Source of the DNA: Defluviimonas salinarum
GTDB taxonomy: Bacteria > Pseudomonadota > Alphaproteobacteria > Rhodobacterales > Rhodobacteraceae
Length of the DNA: 40,119 bases
NCBI RefSeq assembly: GCF_026013545.1
Contig: NZ_JAPDOG010000008.1
Coordinates: forward strand, 145,001-185,119
Direction of reading: 5' to 3'
The notes under the pieces were generated by a model that saw only the letters and a list, made by a program, of their open reading frames with translations, was not told the origin of the DNA and did no database searches. This document shows, one piece after another, positions 27,123 to 36,184 of the stretch (its first letter is position 1; each line of letters begins with the position of its first letter). The translations under genes were made by a program, and so were the position numbers.

Positions 27123-27150
27123 AGGGTGGGTTGGTTGGGGTCAGGTCTCT

Positions 27151-27459
27151 TCAGTCACTGCGGCCGCGCTGGAAGGCCTCGAAGAGAAGATCACGGACCG
27201 CGCGGATATCGATCTCGATGCGCTCGAGCCGGGCGGCATCGTCCGCGCGGTCCTCGGCGCGCTGCCGCTCGGCCCAGGCGCGCTCGGCGGCGAGCTCGCG
27301 ATCGAGCCGGGCAAGCATCGCCTCGTTGGTGAAAGCCTTGCGGGTGACGCTGGCCGCAAGCGCCAGCGCACCGCCGATCAGGGCGGTGATCGCGGCGGTC
27401 GGCGCATGATCGCGAACGAGCTGGGCAATGGCCTGGAAGGGGGATGGCGGTTCGGACAT
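27151..27459 (-). CDS. holin-like small membrane protein
   Basis: A 102-residue protein starting MSEPPSPFQAIAQ. It has one membrane segment (about 20-38, PTAAITALIGGALALAAS) and then a long charged helix (ARLDRELAAERAWAERQRAEDRAD) with coiled-coil character. Size, topology and place next to the endolysin gene suggest a holin or holin-like protein. The start at 27459 is the ATG closest to the membrane segment; an upstream ATG at 27498 would overlap the preceding gene. It does not match a holin family that I can name. Confidence 0.55.
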   Translation of the reverse strand: MSEPPSPFQAIAQLVRDHAPTAAITALIGGALALAASVTRKAFTNEAMLARLDRELAAERAWAERQRAEDRADDAARLERIEIDIRAVRDLLFEAFQRGRSD

Positions 27460-27494
27460 GGAAGGGATCCCGGGGCTGATCAGGGGGCGGAACG

Positions 27495-27959
27495 TCACAT
27501 GGACACGAAGCCGGTCCAGACCGCATCGATCGCGTCGTCATCGAGCCCGCCGGCGGCGGCGATCATCGCGGTGAGCGGATCGAGGCGGTAGGCGACCTGG
27601 AAGGCCGCAAAGGTGACGCGGGCATCGGTGGCCTCGGGTTCGGGCAGGCTCGCGAAGACCGGCTCGAGTGCCACCGGCACCGCGCCGGTCGCTGCCGCGG
27701 CGACGGCCTCCTCGGCCGAGATCAGCCCCAGCCGATGCAGCGCGATGAAGACCTGGCGGCGGCTGAGTGGCGGCAGCGCCGCACGGATCTCCTCCGGCGT
27801 GGGCTCCGGGACGACCGGCGCCGCGTAAGGTGCGATATCGCTGCGGCCCGCATGCGCGTCCCAGAGCGGATGGCCCGGCTCGGCGATCACGACATGGCCT
27901 GCGCCTTCGTCGATGAGGGCAAGGATGGTCTTCTCAGTGTTGCGCCATTCGGCCTGCAT
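27495..27959 (-). CDS. phage tail-fibre-associated protein of unknown function
   Basis: A 154-residue protein between the fibre and lysis genes, 3 nt after the fibre gene. The N-terminal part (AEWRNTEKTILALIDEGAGH) and central Pro-rich linker VVPEPTPEEIRAALPPLSRRQ resemble small proteins that follow fibre genes and often act as fibre assembly chaperones. The C-terminal half is helical. No catalytic motif is visible. Assignment is from position. Confidence 0.55.
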   Translation of the reverse strand: MQAEWRNTEKTILALIDEGAGHVVIAEPGHPLWDAHAGRSDIAPYAAPVVPEPTPEEIRAALPPLSRRQVFIALHRLGLISAEEAVAAAATGAVPVALEPVFASLPEPEATDARVTFAAFQVAYRLDPLTAMIAAAGGLDDDAIDAVWTGFVSM

Positions 27960-27962
27960 GGG

Positions 27963-28838
27963 TCAGATCCCGATGAGTGAGCGTTGATCGGCGAGATAAC
28001 GGACATTGCGGATGAGCGAGATGCCGGTGTTCTGGGTGGATTCCTGGCCCGTGGTCGTGCCGGTGGCGCCGAGGCGGATCGAGAGCGTCTGTCCGGGCCC
28101 AAGCGTCACATCGAGGCTGCGGGCGACAAAGCTCGTGCTCGTCGTGCTCCATTCCTGCAGCACGGTGCCGTCGCGCAGGACCGCGGCGTACTGGGTGCCA
28201 TTACCGTTGCCCCGCGCCTGCTCGAGGGCGACGCGGAGACCACAGGTGCGCGTCGCGGTGAGCGCGGTCTCGCCGAGCAGGAGCTGATGGATCGTGCCGT
28301 TGCCGCTCTTCGAGAGCGACAGCGTCGCCGTGTCACTGCCGCCCGAACAGTGCTTCAGGACCACCGCATTGTCCGCCACTGTCGTCGCCATGGCGCCGGC
28401 GAGAAGATCGGAGGCGCCGGCCGCGAGGGCCGCGATCGCCTCGGCCACGCGCAGGGGCGTCATCAGCGTCGCATTGTTCGTGCCCGCCTGCGCCTGGGCC
28501 TGGCTCGCGAGCGTGAGCGTCGCCCCGGCGCCGAGCCCGAGGGCAGTGCGCTGCGCCGCGACCGTTGCCGCCGCGAGCAGCGCCCGACCCGCGGCGGAAG
28601 AGCCCGCGAGTTCGAAGCCCGCGGGCCCGAGCGTCCCGAGAGGGGTCCAGTCGGCGTTCAGCGCGTCGCGGATGCGCAGCACCGGATCGGTGCCGGCGGC
28701 ATCGACCCAGAGCTGGCCCGCGGTGGTGGTCGCGGGTGCCGTGGTCCCGTAAGCGCAGGACTGGAGGGCGGCGAGGATCAGGTTCAGCTCGGCGCGGAAC
28801 TGCGCGCCGGACTGGTTGGCAAGATTGTAGTCGACCAT
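27963..28838 (-). CDS. phage tail fibre protein
   Basis: A 291-residue protein. The N-terminal segment VDYNLANQSGAQFRAELN and the AGQLWVDAAGTDPVLRIRDA module are typical of the base of siphovirus fibres. A helical Ala-rich middle follows, then a beta-rich C-terminal domain (from about 160) with GNGTQYAAVLRDGTVLQEW that probably forms the receptor-binding tip. Its ATG overlaps the stop of the host-specificity gene by 1 nt (TGATG), giving coupled translation. Confidence 0.78.
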   Translation of the reverse strand: MVDYNLANQSGAQFRAELNLILAALQSCAYGTTAPATTTAGQLWVDAAGTDPVLRIRDALNADWTPLGTLGPAGFELAGSSAAGRALLAAATVAAQRTALGLGAGATLTLASQAQAQAGTNNATLMTPLRVAEAIAALAAGASDLLAGAMATTVADNAVVLKHCSGGSDTATLSLSKSGNGTIHQLLLGETALTATRTCGLRVALEQARGNGNGTQYAAVLRDGTVLQEWSTTSTSFVARSLDVTLGPGQTLSIRLGATGTTTGQESTQNTGISLIRNVRYLADQRSLIGI

Positions 28839-31378
28839 CAGAGCACCTCTTCGGCATGGATGCGCAGCCGTGTGAGCAGCAGGTTGTAATCGGGGCTCGC
28901 CGAATGCATCCGCGCCCTGAACTCGGCGGCACGGATCTCGTCCTCGGTGGCATCGAGCCGCGACCAGGGTGTCCAGGCCGGGGTTCCGGCCGGATCGTCA
29001 TCCGTGACCCGGACCTCGACGATGACGTCGATCTCGGCGCCGTCGGTGTCATCGACATCGAGCCAGAGGTCGATCGGCGCGAGGCGCTCGTCCACCGTGC
29101 CGGAAAGGCTCAAAGCCGCCGTCTCGATCTCCGAGCGCAGGCGAATGCGCCGGAGCGCGCCGAAGTCCATGCCCACGGGGAAGTCGTAGCGCCCCTCGGT
29201 TGCCACATCGGCGAGCTTCAGCGCGGCGCCGTCCAGCGTGAGGTTGGTCGACACCCCCGCCCAGAGGGGATCGGCGGCGAGCGTGAGGACCGGCGCGAAA
29301 GGCAGGACCTGGGCGCCGCGGGAGGCGGCACTGGTGACCGGGCCGAAGTTGCCGGAATTATCGCGCGCGCGGAGAAGATAGGTGCCGGGTTTGAGGGGGA
29401 CGATCGCGACGGCATCCGAACCTGCAACCTCGTCCATGCTCACCGATGTGGCCCAGGTCGCGGTGGGCGCATTCGCATGGCGGATCACGATGCGCCCGCC
29501 GATCCGCACGTCGAGATCGGCAGACGGCGTCCATTTGAGGATCGCGAGCCCGCCGGCGGTCTGCAGCGTGAGGTTCGCGAGCGCGGCCGGCGGCGCCGTG
29601 AGACCCAGAACCTCGATGATGGCCGTGGCATAGGGCGAGGAAACGCCGAGGACCGAGAGCGCCTTCACCGCCACCTCCCAGCGGCCCGCCTTCACGTCGC
29701 GGATTTCCCAGAAGAGCTGGTCGGTGCGCCCGAGGGTGATCCAGTCTTCGGTGAGGACATTACCCTCCGGATCCTCGATGCGCTGCGCCCGGAGCTGGTA
29801 GTCGCGCACGAAGTCCGAAGGTGCCGCGGTCCATGTGGCGCGGATGAGGGTTCTGACCCCGGTGCCGCTCCGCGTCTCGTAAAGCTCCTCGGCCAGCGCC
29901 GGCGTGCCGGGGGCCGGCACATCGGCCGGGCCCGGCAAGGTCGTGCGCGGGGCCGCGGCATAGATCGCCTCTTCCGAGGCCTGCCAGTCATAGACGAGGG
30001 GCGAGGTCTCGCGGAGGACGAGCTCGGGCAGCAGGAGCGCGCCGTCGCCGGAGGCGGCGAGATCGAGGCTCACGCCCTGGACCTCGAAGGGCTTGGCTTC
30101 AAAGCCCCAGCGGTCATAAGAGAGCGACACGTTCCCGCCGACTTCGGCCGCCCAGGTCCCGAGCTTGCCCGCGAGCTTCACCGTCATCTGCCGCCGCGCG
30201 CTTTCGAGCTCGATCTTCGCAAGCCGCTGCGCCATCGCGGCCGAGATGGTGAAGGGAAGCGACAGATCGCGCCAGCGTTGCTCGCCGCCATCCTCGGCGA
30301 GATAGAGATCACTCGTCACCGCCGGAAAGTCGTCGGGCTGCCAGTCGTTTTCCGGGCTCACGAACTGGCCGCGCACCGCGTTGAAGTTCGAGGACATCGA
30401 GACCCGCGTCGCGAGCGTGAGCCCGCCCTCGCGGACATCGTCGGCAGTGAGCGCCAGTTCCGGCACACGCCAGGCCCCGGCATGGAGATGCCAGGTGCCG
30501 GCGGCCCAGGCCGAGCGCCCGGCCATCGCGGTCAGCATCGCCTCGATGATCACCTTGGGGCTTTCGCTGAGCGAGATGACACCGTTGAGACTGTAGCGCG
30601 GCTCGACCCCGCCGGCGGCCGTGGGCACCCACTCATCGCAGACATTGACGGCGGCGATGAGATCGGCCGTGTCGATCCCGTCCTCGGCACCGATCGCGGC
30701 GCCAAGGCCGAAGATCGGGTCCGCCATGTAATCTGCCAGGCAGAGGGCGGGATTCTCGCTGTAGCCGCGGGTGCCTTCCCGCGGATCGAGAATGTCATTC
30801 TTGCCCCGAAGATCGACGGTGATGTTGGGGATGCCGCCCGGAAAGGCATCGGCGTCATAGGTGAGCCGCAGCCAGATCGCGGCGCATCCCGAAAGCCGGT
30901 GCTCGGGGCTCCACTTGTCGGGCGCTTCCGCCGTGAGTCCGTCGAAGGCACTCTGGTCCGCGGCCCCGAGGCGTTTTTCGACGGTGACCTTGCCGGCCCA
31001 TCGCCCCCGGGCGATGCCCGCCTCGCTCACCGCCTCCTCGCCCTCGAAGTAGACGGCCCCGATTGCCTCGACGGGATGGGAAGCGAGCACGATGACGAGG
31101 TGCAGGTATTGCCGCCTGGCGCCGGTGACATGCAGGAAGACGATGACCCCGCCCTTACGCGCGCGGCCATAGACCAGGTCGCGCGGCATCACCGGCTCGC
31201 GCAAGGTCACCGTGCGCGCCTGAAGGCTCATCTTCGGCTTCGGCATCAGCGCCTGGGAGGCGTAGGAAAGAAGGAGCGTGCCCCCGAGCCGGATCAGCGC
31301 CCCGGCAATACCGCCGGCGGCAAGTGCGCTGCCGATGGCCCCTGCCACGGCGGAGACGGCTGCAACCACGACCCCCAT
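28838..31378 (-). CDS. phage host-specificity/tail tip protein (gpJ-like)
   Basis: An 846-residue protein forming the tail tip. A hydrophobic Ala/Gly-rich N terminus (MGVVVAAVSAVAGAIGSAL) is followed by the beta-rich hub domains, including a phage-tail-protein region with EGTRGYSENPALCLADYMAD. From about residue 500 there are fibronectin-III-like modules (for example LTLQTAGGLAILKWTPSADL). Length is short compared with lambda gpJ (1132) but like related proteins in alphaproteobacterial phages. The start at 31378 has GGAGGG 6 nt upstream; an upstream in-frame ATG at 31486 lies inside the preceding gene. The gene is 1 nt from the preceding stop. Confidence 0.83.
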   Translation of the reverse strand: MGVVVAAVSAVAGAIGSALAAGGIAGALIRLGGTLLLSYASQALMPKPKMSLQARTVTLREPVMPRDLVYGRARKGGVIVFLHVTGARRQYLHLVIVLASHPVEAIGAVYFEGEEAVSEAGIARGRWAGKVTVEKRLGAADQSAFDGLTAEAPDKWSPEHRLSGCAAIWLRLTYDADAFPGGIPNITVDLRGKNDILDPREGTRGYSENPALCLADYMADPIFGLGAAIGAEDGIDTADLIAAVNVCDEWVPTAAGGVEPRYSLNGVISLSESPKVIIEAMLTAMAGRSAWAAGTWHLHAGAWRVPELALTADDVREGGLTLATRVSMSSNFNAVRGQFVSPENDWQPDDFPAVTSDLYLAEDGGEQRWRDLSLPFTISAAMAQRLAKIELESARRQMTVKLAGKLGTWAAEVGGNVSLSYDRWGFEAKPFEVQGVSLDLAASGDGALLLPELVLRETSPLVYDWQASEEAIYAAAPRTTLPGPADVPAPGTPALAEELYETRSGTGVRTLIRATWTAAPSDFVRDYQLRAQRIEDPEGNVLTEDWITLGRTDQLFWEIRDVKAGRWEVAVKALSVLGVSSPYATAIIEVLGLTAPPAALANLTLQTAGGLAILKWTPSADLDVRIGGRIVIRHANAPTATWATSVSMDEVAGSDAVAIVPLKPGTYLLRARDNSGNFGPVTSAASRGAQVLPFAPVLTLAADPLWAGVSTNLTLDGAALKLADVATEGRYDFPVGMDFGALRRIRLRSEIETAALSLSGTVDERLAPIDLWLDVDDTDGAEIDVIVEVRVTDDDPAGTPAWTPWSRLDATEDEIRAAEFRARMHSASPDYNLLLTRLRIHAEEVL

Positions 31379-31379
31379 C

Positions 31380-31847
31380 TCAGACCCTCCAGGCCAGCGA
31401 ACAGGTAGAGACCGGCACGAAGGTGAGGCCCTCGGGTCCGAGGAAGGCCGCGCGGGCGCCGAGACAGATCCCGAGTGCGGCACCATCCGAGGAGAGCACC
31501 AGATCGCCCCTCTGCGCGAGATGCACAGTCCCGAGCGGCGCGCCGAGGAGCGTCCGGGCGCCGTCCTCGAGGCTTGCCCAGCCGAGGCGGCGCATCACGA
31601 GGGCCGCCCCGCGTTGGGTCTGGTAGCGCCCGCGCCAGAGCGCCGCGACATCCTCGCCGCCCGTCAGATCGCGGCGCAGATCGAAGACCCAGCTCGCGCA
31701 ATCATGCACCCCCCAGGCGAAGGGACTGCTGCGGGCGGATTCGATCGCCTGGGTCAAGGCAAGCTCCCAGGCGGGCATGCGGATCCGCGCTTCCCCGATG
31801 ATCTGACTGTCCGGCAGGCGCGTCTCTTTCATCCCGGGCCCGCTCAT
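31380..31847 (-). CDS. phage tail tip protein, NlpC/P60-like (DUF6950-type)
   Basis: A 155-residue protein whose core WGVHDCASWVFDL contains the Cys (in HDC) of NlpC/P60-like folds; His in later TVHLAQRGDLVL is a candidate partner. In siphovirus and GTA tail clusters a cysteine peptidase of this class sits just before the host-specificity gene, as here. The protein is helpful for tail assembly or cell-wall passage. The start overlaps the previous stop by 4 nt. Confidence 0.65.
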   Translation of the reverse strand: MSGPGMKETRLPDSQIIGEARIRMPAWELALTQAIESARSSPFAWGVHDCASWVFDLRRDLTGGEDVAALWRGRYQTQRGAALVMRRLGWASLEDGARTLLGAPLGTVHLAQRGDLVLSSDGAALGICLGARAAFLGPEGLTFVPVSTCSLAWRV

Positions 31848-32404
31848 CCCCGCCCCCAGGTGATCTCGCGGTCCTGGATCGCGGTGACATATTCAAAGCC
31901 GCGATCGCCGGGATGGAGCGCCTGCTGGCTCTCATGGGTGTAGCGCCAGGCTCTTGGGGTATTGAGATCGATGAGGCGGCTCTCGTAGCTGATGGTGATG
32001 GTGCAGGTCCCGACATCATCGGTGATCTCCGGCACATCGAGGCGGCCGGAAAAGGCCTGCACCGGATCGGCGATGATCGTGCCGTCTTCCGCGAGAAGCC
32101 CGATCCAGACCCGCCCCGGCAGGCCCTGGCGTGCCTCGGCGATGACGAGCTGGACGAGCGCCGTCGGCACGCCCGAGAGCGAGACCGCGGTGCCGGTCGC
32201 CACCACGGCGCCGGTCTCCTCGATCGCGCCCAGTCCGAGGAGCGTGCCCGCCCCGGCCCAGCTTTCGCCCGCCCAGCCGATCTCGCCGAGACCCGACCAG
32301 AGCCGCACGGTCTCTGTCGCGAAGACCCCCTCGAAGAAGATCACCGGCCGCAGGTCGCGCGCGGCAAGGGCTGCCGCGAAGTCGGGTGTGAGATTGCGGC
32401 TCAT
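31844..32404 (-). CDS. phage tail tip assembly protein (DUF2163/gp13-like position)
   Basis: A 186-residue, beta-rich protein. It holds DFAAALAARDLRPVIFFEGV at the N terminus and the distinctive C-terminal ESQQALHPGDRGFEYVTAIQ followed by a WG end. In position it corresponds to the DUF2163-class hub protein between the DUF2460-type and NlpC-type genes of GTA-like tails. Overlaps of 4 nt with both neighbours show tight coupling. Function is inferred from order. Confidence 0.62.
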   Translation of the reverse strand: MSRNLTPDFAAALAARDLRPVIFFEGVFATETVRLWSGLGEIGWAGESWAGAGTLLGLGAIEETGAVVATGTAVSLSGVPTALVQLVIAEARQGLPGRVWIGLLAEDGTIIADPVQAFSGRLDVPEITDDVGTCTITISYESRLIDLNTPRAWRYTHESQQALHPGDRGFEYVTAIQDREITWGRG

Positions 32405-32994
32405 AGGGCCTCCCGGGCGGTCAGGCTGAAGCGGAACAGGTCGGCGCGGGTAATCAGGCTCGGCACCGGGGCGGTGAGGCGCAGGAGCACGGCCGGGGCC
32501 GCGATCTCGATCGGATCGCCATCACCGGGCGCGGCACGGAGCCGCGGCGCCAGCTGAAGCGTGGCACGGCCGGCATAGTCGGGGAGCACATCGGCGGTGA
32601 GCTGATGGAGCCGAGTCGTACCATCCGTTCCGAGCGAGATGAGATCGCCGGTCCGGAGCGTGGGCAGGGACGGGGCCCAGCCCGCTGTCATCAGCGCATT
32701 GCCGGCCTGGAAGCCGCCCGCGACCACGGGGGCACCGAAGCTCCCAGCCTGAAGCACCGAGGGGTCACGGAAGAGGAAGCAGCCGCGGATCCCGCCGAGA
32801 CCCGCGAAGAAGGCCGAGAGCCGGCGGCCGTCGCGACCGGGGCGCTGAGCGAGCTCGATCGTGTAGTCCCACCATTCACCGCCCCAGTCCTGGACCTGCT
32901 CGGTCCCCGTGAAGGGCGAGGTGGCGACCGCCGTGGCGGTGACGAGACGGCGCTCGAGACGGGTGACGAGCGTCAGCGGCAATTCGGGGATCAT
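32401..32994 (-). CDS. phage distal tail protein (DUF2460/gp12-like position)
   Basis: A 197-residue, beta-rich protein starting MIPELPLTLVTRLERRL. The central region WWDYTIELAQRPGRDGRRLS and FFAGLGGIRGCFLFRDPS resemble distal-tail proteins that connect the tail tube to the tip. It lies directly after the tape measure gene, where such a protein is expected. Function from position and general character. Confidence 0.6.
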   Translation of the reverse strand: MIPELPLTLVTRLERRLVTATAVATSPFTGTEQVQDWGGEWWDYTIELAQRPGRDGRRLSAFFAGLGGIRGCFLFRDPSVLQAGSFGAPVVAGGFQAGNALMTAGWAPSLPTLRTGDLISLGTDGTTRLHQLTADVLPDYAGRATLQLAPRLRAAPGDGDPIEIAAPAVLLRLTAPVPSLITRADLFRFSLTAREAL

Positions 32995-33012
32995 GGTTCA
33001 AGTCCATCTGTG

Positions 33013-35463
33013 TCAAAGCGCCTGGCCGCGACGGCGGCCATCGGCGACGCTGGCCTTGGCGAGCCGCGCGATCTCGGGGATCGCCGCGCGCAGCTTGGCG
33101 TCAACCTGTTCGGCAACACCCGCCTGCGCGCCGCGCGCATCGATGCTGATGCTGACGCCGCCCGCGCTGGCGCCCGATCCGAGCCCGCGCGCCACTTCGG
33201 CCCGCGAGAGCACCCGCTCGCCGCGCTGCAGGATTGCCGGCACTTCGTCCGGACGGAGTCCGGCCCAGCCCCCGGCGTGGAGCCGCGGCGCGCCGGCGAA
33301 GGCGAGGGCCGGCACCCTGCGTCCGGGGCCCGGCGATCCGACCATGCCGCCGGCGTGATGGACCGGCGCGAAGATCCCGCCCAGCGCCCCCGAGAGCCAG
33401 CTCGCGATCGGTCCCAGCACCGAGGTCTTGAACGCCAGCGTCGCGAGATCAGCGAGGATCGAGGCGATGAGCCCCTTGAAGTCGAGCTTGCCGGTGGTGA
33501 CGAAGGTCCGGAAGGCGCTCTCGGCCGAGCGGAAGGCACCCGTGAGTGTCTCGCCGAGCCCCTTGCCCCAGTCCATCGCCTCCGCCGCGTAACTGGCGAG
33601 CGAGTCCGTCACCGCCTTCCAGCCCGCGGCCGCGGCCTCTGCCGCGGATTTCGCGGAAGCACCGGCACCCGCCGCCGCGCGGCCGGCCGCATCGAAAGCC
33701 TCCGTCACCTCATTCGCGGCGGTCCCGGTCGCGGCAAGCGCCTCTTCCGCTCCGGCGCCGCCGGCGCTGATCGCCGCCGTCAGCGTCTGCCAGCTTGCGA
33801 GCGGCCGAGTGGCGGCCTCGGCGAGCATGCCGGCGGCCTCGCGATAGCCCTCGGCCCGGGCGCGGGCCTCCTCGTCCATGTCCCCGAAGAGAGCGGGCGG
33901 CGCAATGTAGGTTCTGTCGAGGGCCGCCGCGAAGGCCTCGGCCGCTGCGCTGCCGGCCGCGGACGCGGCGCTTTCGAAGGGGTTGTCGATGCGGCCGAGG
34001 TCGACGGGGTCCAGAGTGCCGATGCGCACCCCGCCTTCGCCAACCGCCCAGTCAGGGAGAAGCGCCAGCGCGGCATTGAGCCCCTCGATGAAGCGGTTGA
34101 TCCGGGTGACAACACCGTTCAGCATCGCCTCGACGCCAGTGATGAGCCCATTGGCCGCCTCAAAGGCGAAGTCGCCGATCGCGGCCGGCAGCCGGGTCCA
34201 GATCGCGACCGCGCCATCGAAGGCCCCCTGGAAGATGGCCGCGGTTCGATCGCCAAAGGCGACGGCGCCCGCGACGGCCCCGTCGAGCGCCGAGAGTGTC
34301 GTGGCCTTCAACCCTTCCCAGCCCGCGGCGATGCGGGCGAGTGCGGCATCGAGCGCCAGCCCGATGCGGGACCAGACCTCCGAGGCGAGATCCGCGAGGA
34401 GCCGGAAGGCCGCGCCCAGGCCGCCGACCCGGGCAACGAGGAGCGAGAGCTGATAGGCCAGCTCCCCGGCGCCGACGATCAGCGCCCCGATGCCGGTGCG
34501 GATCAGCGCACCGCGCAGCACGACGAGCGCGGTGGCAAGCCTGCGGACCGAGAGCGCGGCGGCGGCAAGACCCGCCACCCAGCGCCCGGCGAGGATGGCA
34601 GCGAAGGTTGAAGCGTAGGCGGCAAGGCGACCGACATGATCGAAGACCCCGCGGATCGCCGTTCCGAGCGGACCGGTGCGGTTCGCGAGCGCCGCCATGG
34701 CATTGGCCACCGCCTCGAGCGCCGGGGCCGCCGCGACGGCGAGCTGGTTTGCGAGGCCCCGCCAGATCAGCCCCAGCCGCGAGATCGCGTCATTCGTCCG
34801 CTCGATCTGCCCGGCATCGGCTTCGGAGACCACCACGCCGAAGGCGCGTACATCCTCGGTGGCCTGGCGCAAAGTCGCAGAGTCGATGCGGCTCATGGCG
34901 ATCGAGCCTTCCTCGCCGAAGAGCTGGCCCGCGACGGCGGCGCGTTCGGCCACCGGCACGAAGGCCTCGATCGCCGCGTTGATCGCACCGACGCGCTGGT
35001 CCAGTGGCAGGGCGATGAGCTCCGCGGCCGAAAGCCCGAGCCGGGCCAGTGCGTCCACGGCGGGGCTGGCGCCCGCGGCGGCCTGGCTCAGGCGGCGCGT
35101 GAGATCCTTCGTCGCCTGTTCGATGCCGGACATCGACACTCCGGCCAGTTCCCCGGCGCGCTCCAGGGTCTGGATCGAGGCCACCGTGGTGCCGAGCGAC
35201 TGCGCGAGCTTGGCCTGCGCGTCGACGCTCGTGAGCCCCGAGCGCACCATGGCGACGCCTGCCGCCGCAGTGGCGGCCACCGCGGCAGCCGCCGCGATGC
35301 CGACGCGCCGCGAGAAGGCCGCGAGCCGCGCATTCGCGGCCTCCATCTCGCGGCCGAGCCGGCCGAAGCCGCGGGCGCCCGCCTCGCCGACGCCTTCCAG
35401 TTCGGCGCGGACCTGGCGACCGCCGACCGCGGCGAGGCGGACGGAGACGCGTTTTTCAGCCAT
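33013..35463 (-). CDS. phage tail length tape measure protein
   Basis: An 816-residue, Ala-rich protein, the longest helical protein of the module. The N-terminal part (VSVRLAAVGGRQVRAELEGV, GRLGREMEAANARLAAFSRR) is typical for tape measure proteins, with a hydrophobic segment at about 55-75 and others near the middle. The C-terminal third is predicted coiled coil and Gly/Ala-rich. It determines tail length and is packed inside the tube. Its ATG overlaps by 8 nt the stop of the frameshifted chaperone product. About 816 residues would correspond to a tail of roughly 120 nm using the usual helical rule; that is an estimate. Confidence 0.9.
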   Translation of the reverse strand: MAEKRVSVRLAAVGGRQVRAELEGVGEAGARGFGRLGREMEAANARLAAFSRRVGIAAAAAVAATAAAGVAMVRSGLTSVDAQAKLAQSLGTTVASIQTLERAGELAGVSMSGIEQATKDLTRRLSQAAAGASPAVDALARLGLSAAELIALPLDQRVGAINAAIEAFVPVAERAAVAGQLFGEEGSIAMSRIDSATLRQATEDVRAFGVVVSEADAGQIERTNDAISRLGLIWRGLANQLAVAAAPALEAVANAMAALANRTGPLGTAIRGVFDHVGRLAAYASTFAAILAGRWVAGLAAAALSVRRLATALVVLRGALIRTGIGALIVGAGELAYQLSLLVARVGGLGAAFRLLADLASEVWSRIGLALDAALARIAAGWEGLKATTLSALDGAVAGAVAFGDRTAAIFQGAFDGAVAIWTRLPAAIGDFAFEAANGLITGVEAMLNGVVTRINRFIEGLNAALALLPDWAVGEGGVRIGTLDPVDLGRIDNPFESAASAAGSAAAEAFAAALDRTYIAPPALFGDMDEEARARAEGYREAAGMLAEAATRPLASWQTLTAAISAGGAGAEEALAATGTAANEVTEAFDAAGRAAAGAGASAKSAAEAAAAGWKAVTDSLASYAAEAMDWGKGLGETLTGAFRSAESAFRTFVTTGKLDFKGLIASILADLATLAFKTSVLGPIASWLSGALGGIFAPVHHAGGMVGSPGPGRRVPALAFAGAPRLHAGGWAGLRPDEVPAILQRGERVLSRAEVARGLGSGASAGGVSISIDARGAQAGVAEQVDAKLRAAIPEIARLAKASVADGRRRGQAL

Positions 35464-36120
35464 GGGAATGATCCATCTGTTCGTTGAGTTTTGCGACCAT
35501 CACCGCCTCGATGACGGGCAGCAGTTCGGCCGCCGCAGCGGGCGGCACGCCGAGGGCATCGCCGAGTGCGAGCGCTGCGGTCAGGTCCCATCCGGCGACG
35601 GCGCCGGGCAGCACGCGAAGCTGGCCACCGAGACGTCCGACGAGGTCCCAGACCTGCCAGCCTTCCCATGTCTCCGGCCGGTTCAGCCGCGCCGGGCAGT
35701 TCGGGCACTGCTCTTGGCACGCTTCGCAGTAGCGGTCGCCCCCGCCGAAGGACCATTCGGCGAGGGCGCGGAGACGTTTTTTTCCTGTTCCAGCATGAGG
35801 CCCTTCGAGACATAGGTCAGCTGGAAGGCCTCGAAGATCGGCCAGATATCGAGCAGCGCGTCGATGGCCTCGTCGCTCGGGTCAATCGCGTTGCCGTCGG
35901 CATCGCCGATGCCCTCCCAGGCGAGCACGGCCCGGCGCGCAAGCGCCTTGGCGAAAGCCACGGCGCGCTCCTCGTCGGAGGCCTCCGGGGCGAGGCCTTC
36001 GACCGCCGCATCGGCGCGGGTCGCGACCATCAGCGCGGTGGTGAGTGGCAGGAGCTGCAGCTTCAGGCCGGGCAAGAATGCGTGCCAGAAAGGCACAGCG
36101 GAGAGATTCAGACGGATCAT
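35456..36120 (-). CDS. tail assembly chaperone, frameshifted long form (gpGT-like)
   Basis: Reading in frame 1 from the ATG at 36120 gives a short chaperone that ends at 35683 (see separate entry). At residue 115 the sequence has a slippery A AAA AAC; a -1 shift there continues open for 106 more residues to a TGA at 35456-35458, giving a 221-residue fusion. The extension has real protein character: RYCEACQEQCPNC (four Cys, C-x2-C-x3-C-x2-C), NRPETWEGWQVW and LPVIEAVMVAKLNEQMDHSHG. It has no start codon of its own and ends overlapping the tape measure ATG, as in lambda G/GT. The long form should bridge tape measure and tube protein during tail assembly. Confidence 0.85.
35683..36120 (-). CDS. 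tail assembly chaperone, short form (gpG-like)
   Basis: A 145-residue protein, the unshifted product of the same gene: MIRLNLSAVPFWHAFLPGLK with helical middle DEERAVAFAKALARRAV and ALLDIWPIFEAFQLTY. After the slippery site the 0 frame is low-complexity and basic (APSPNGPSAGATATAKRAKS), as expected of a frame that is mainly a tail. AAGG is 7 nt before the ATG. The gene follows the tail tube gene with one plus-strand gene in between. Confidence 0.83.
   Translation of the reverse strand: MIRLNLSAVPFWHAFLPGLKLQLLPLTTALMVATRADAAVEGLAPEASDEERAVAFAKALARRAVLAWEGIGDADGNAIDPSDEAIDALLDIWPIFEAFQLTYVSKGLMLEQEKNVSAPSPNGPSAGATATAKRAKSSARTARRG
35740..35782 (-). promoter_or_regulatory. programmed -1 ribosomal frameshift signal
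   Basis: On the minus strand the heptamer A AAA AAC (35782 to 35776) is in register with the 0 frame (GAA AAA AAC). A 10-nt spacer follows, then a hairpin at 35765 to 35740 with a 10-bp stem (9 Watson-Crick pairs and one G-U) and a 6-nt loop TGGTCC. Heptamer, spacer and stem are the three parts of a classical -1 frameshift element. Confidence 0.85.
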
Positions 36121-36184
36121 GATCTTGCCTTGTCGAGGTTGGCGCGTAATGTCGGCGCGGGTGAATGAGCGAGACAGGGTGCCG

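Noticed and set aside
28565-31408. A 947-codon plus-strand open frame opposite the tail tip gene
   Set aside because: It is Arg-, Gly- and Asp-rich antisense of a high-GC gene. The minus-strand protein has tail features, overlaps properly with its neighbours and has a good ribosome-binding site.
32605-34611. A 668-codon plus-strand open frame opposite the tape measure gene
   Set aside because: Composition is that of a GC-rich shadow frame. The minus-strand tape measure protein and the operon order explain the region.
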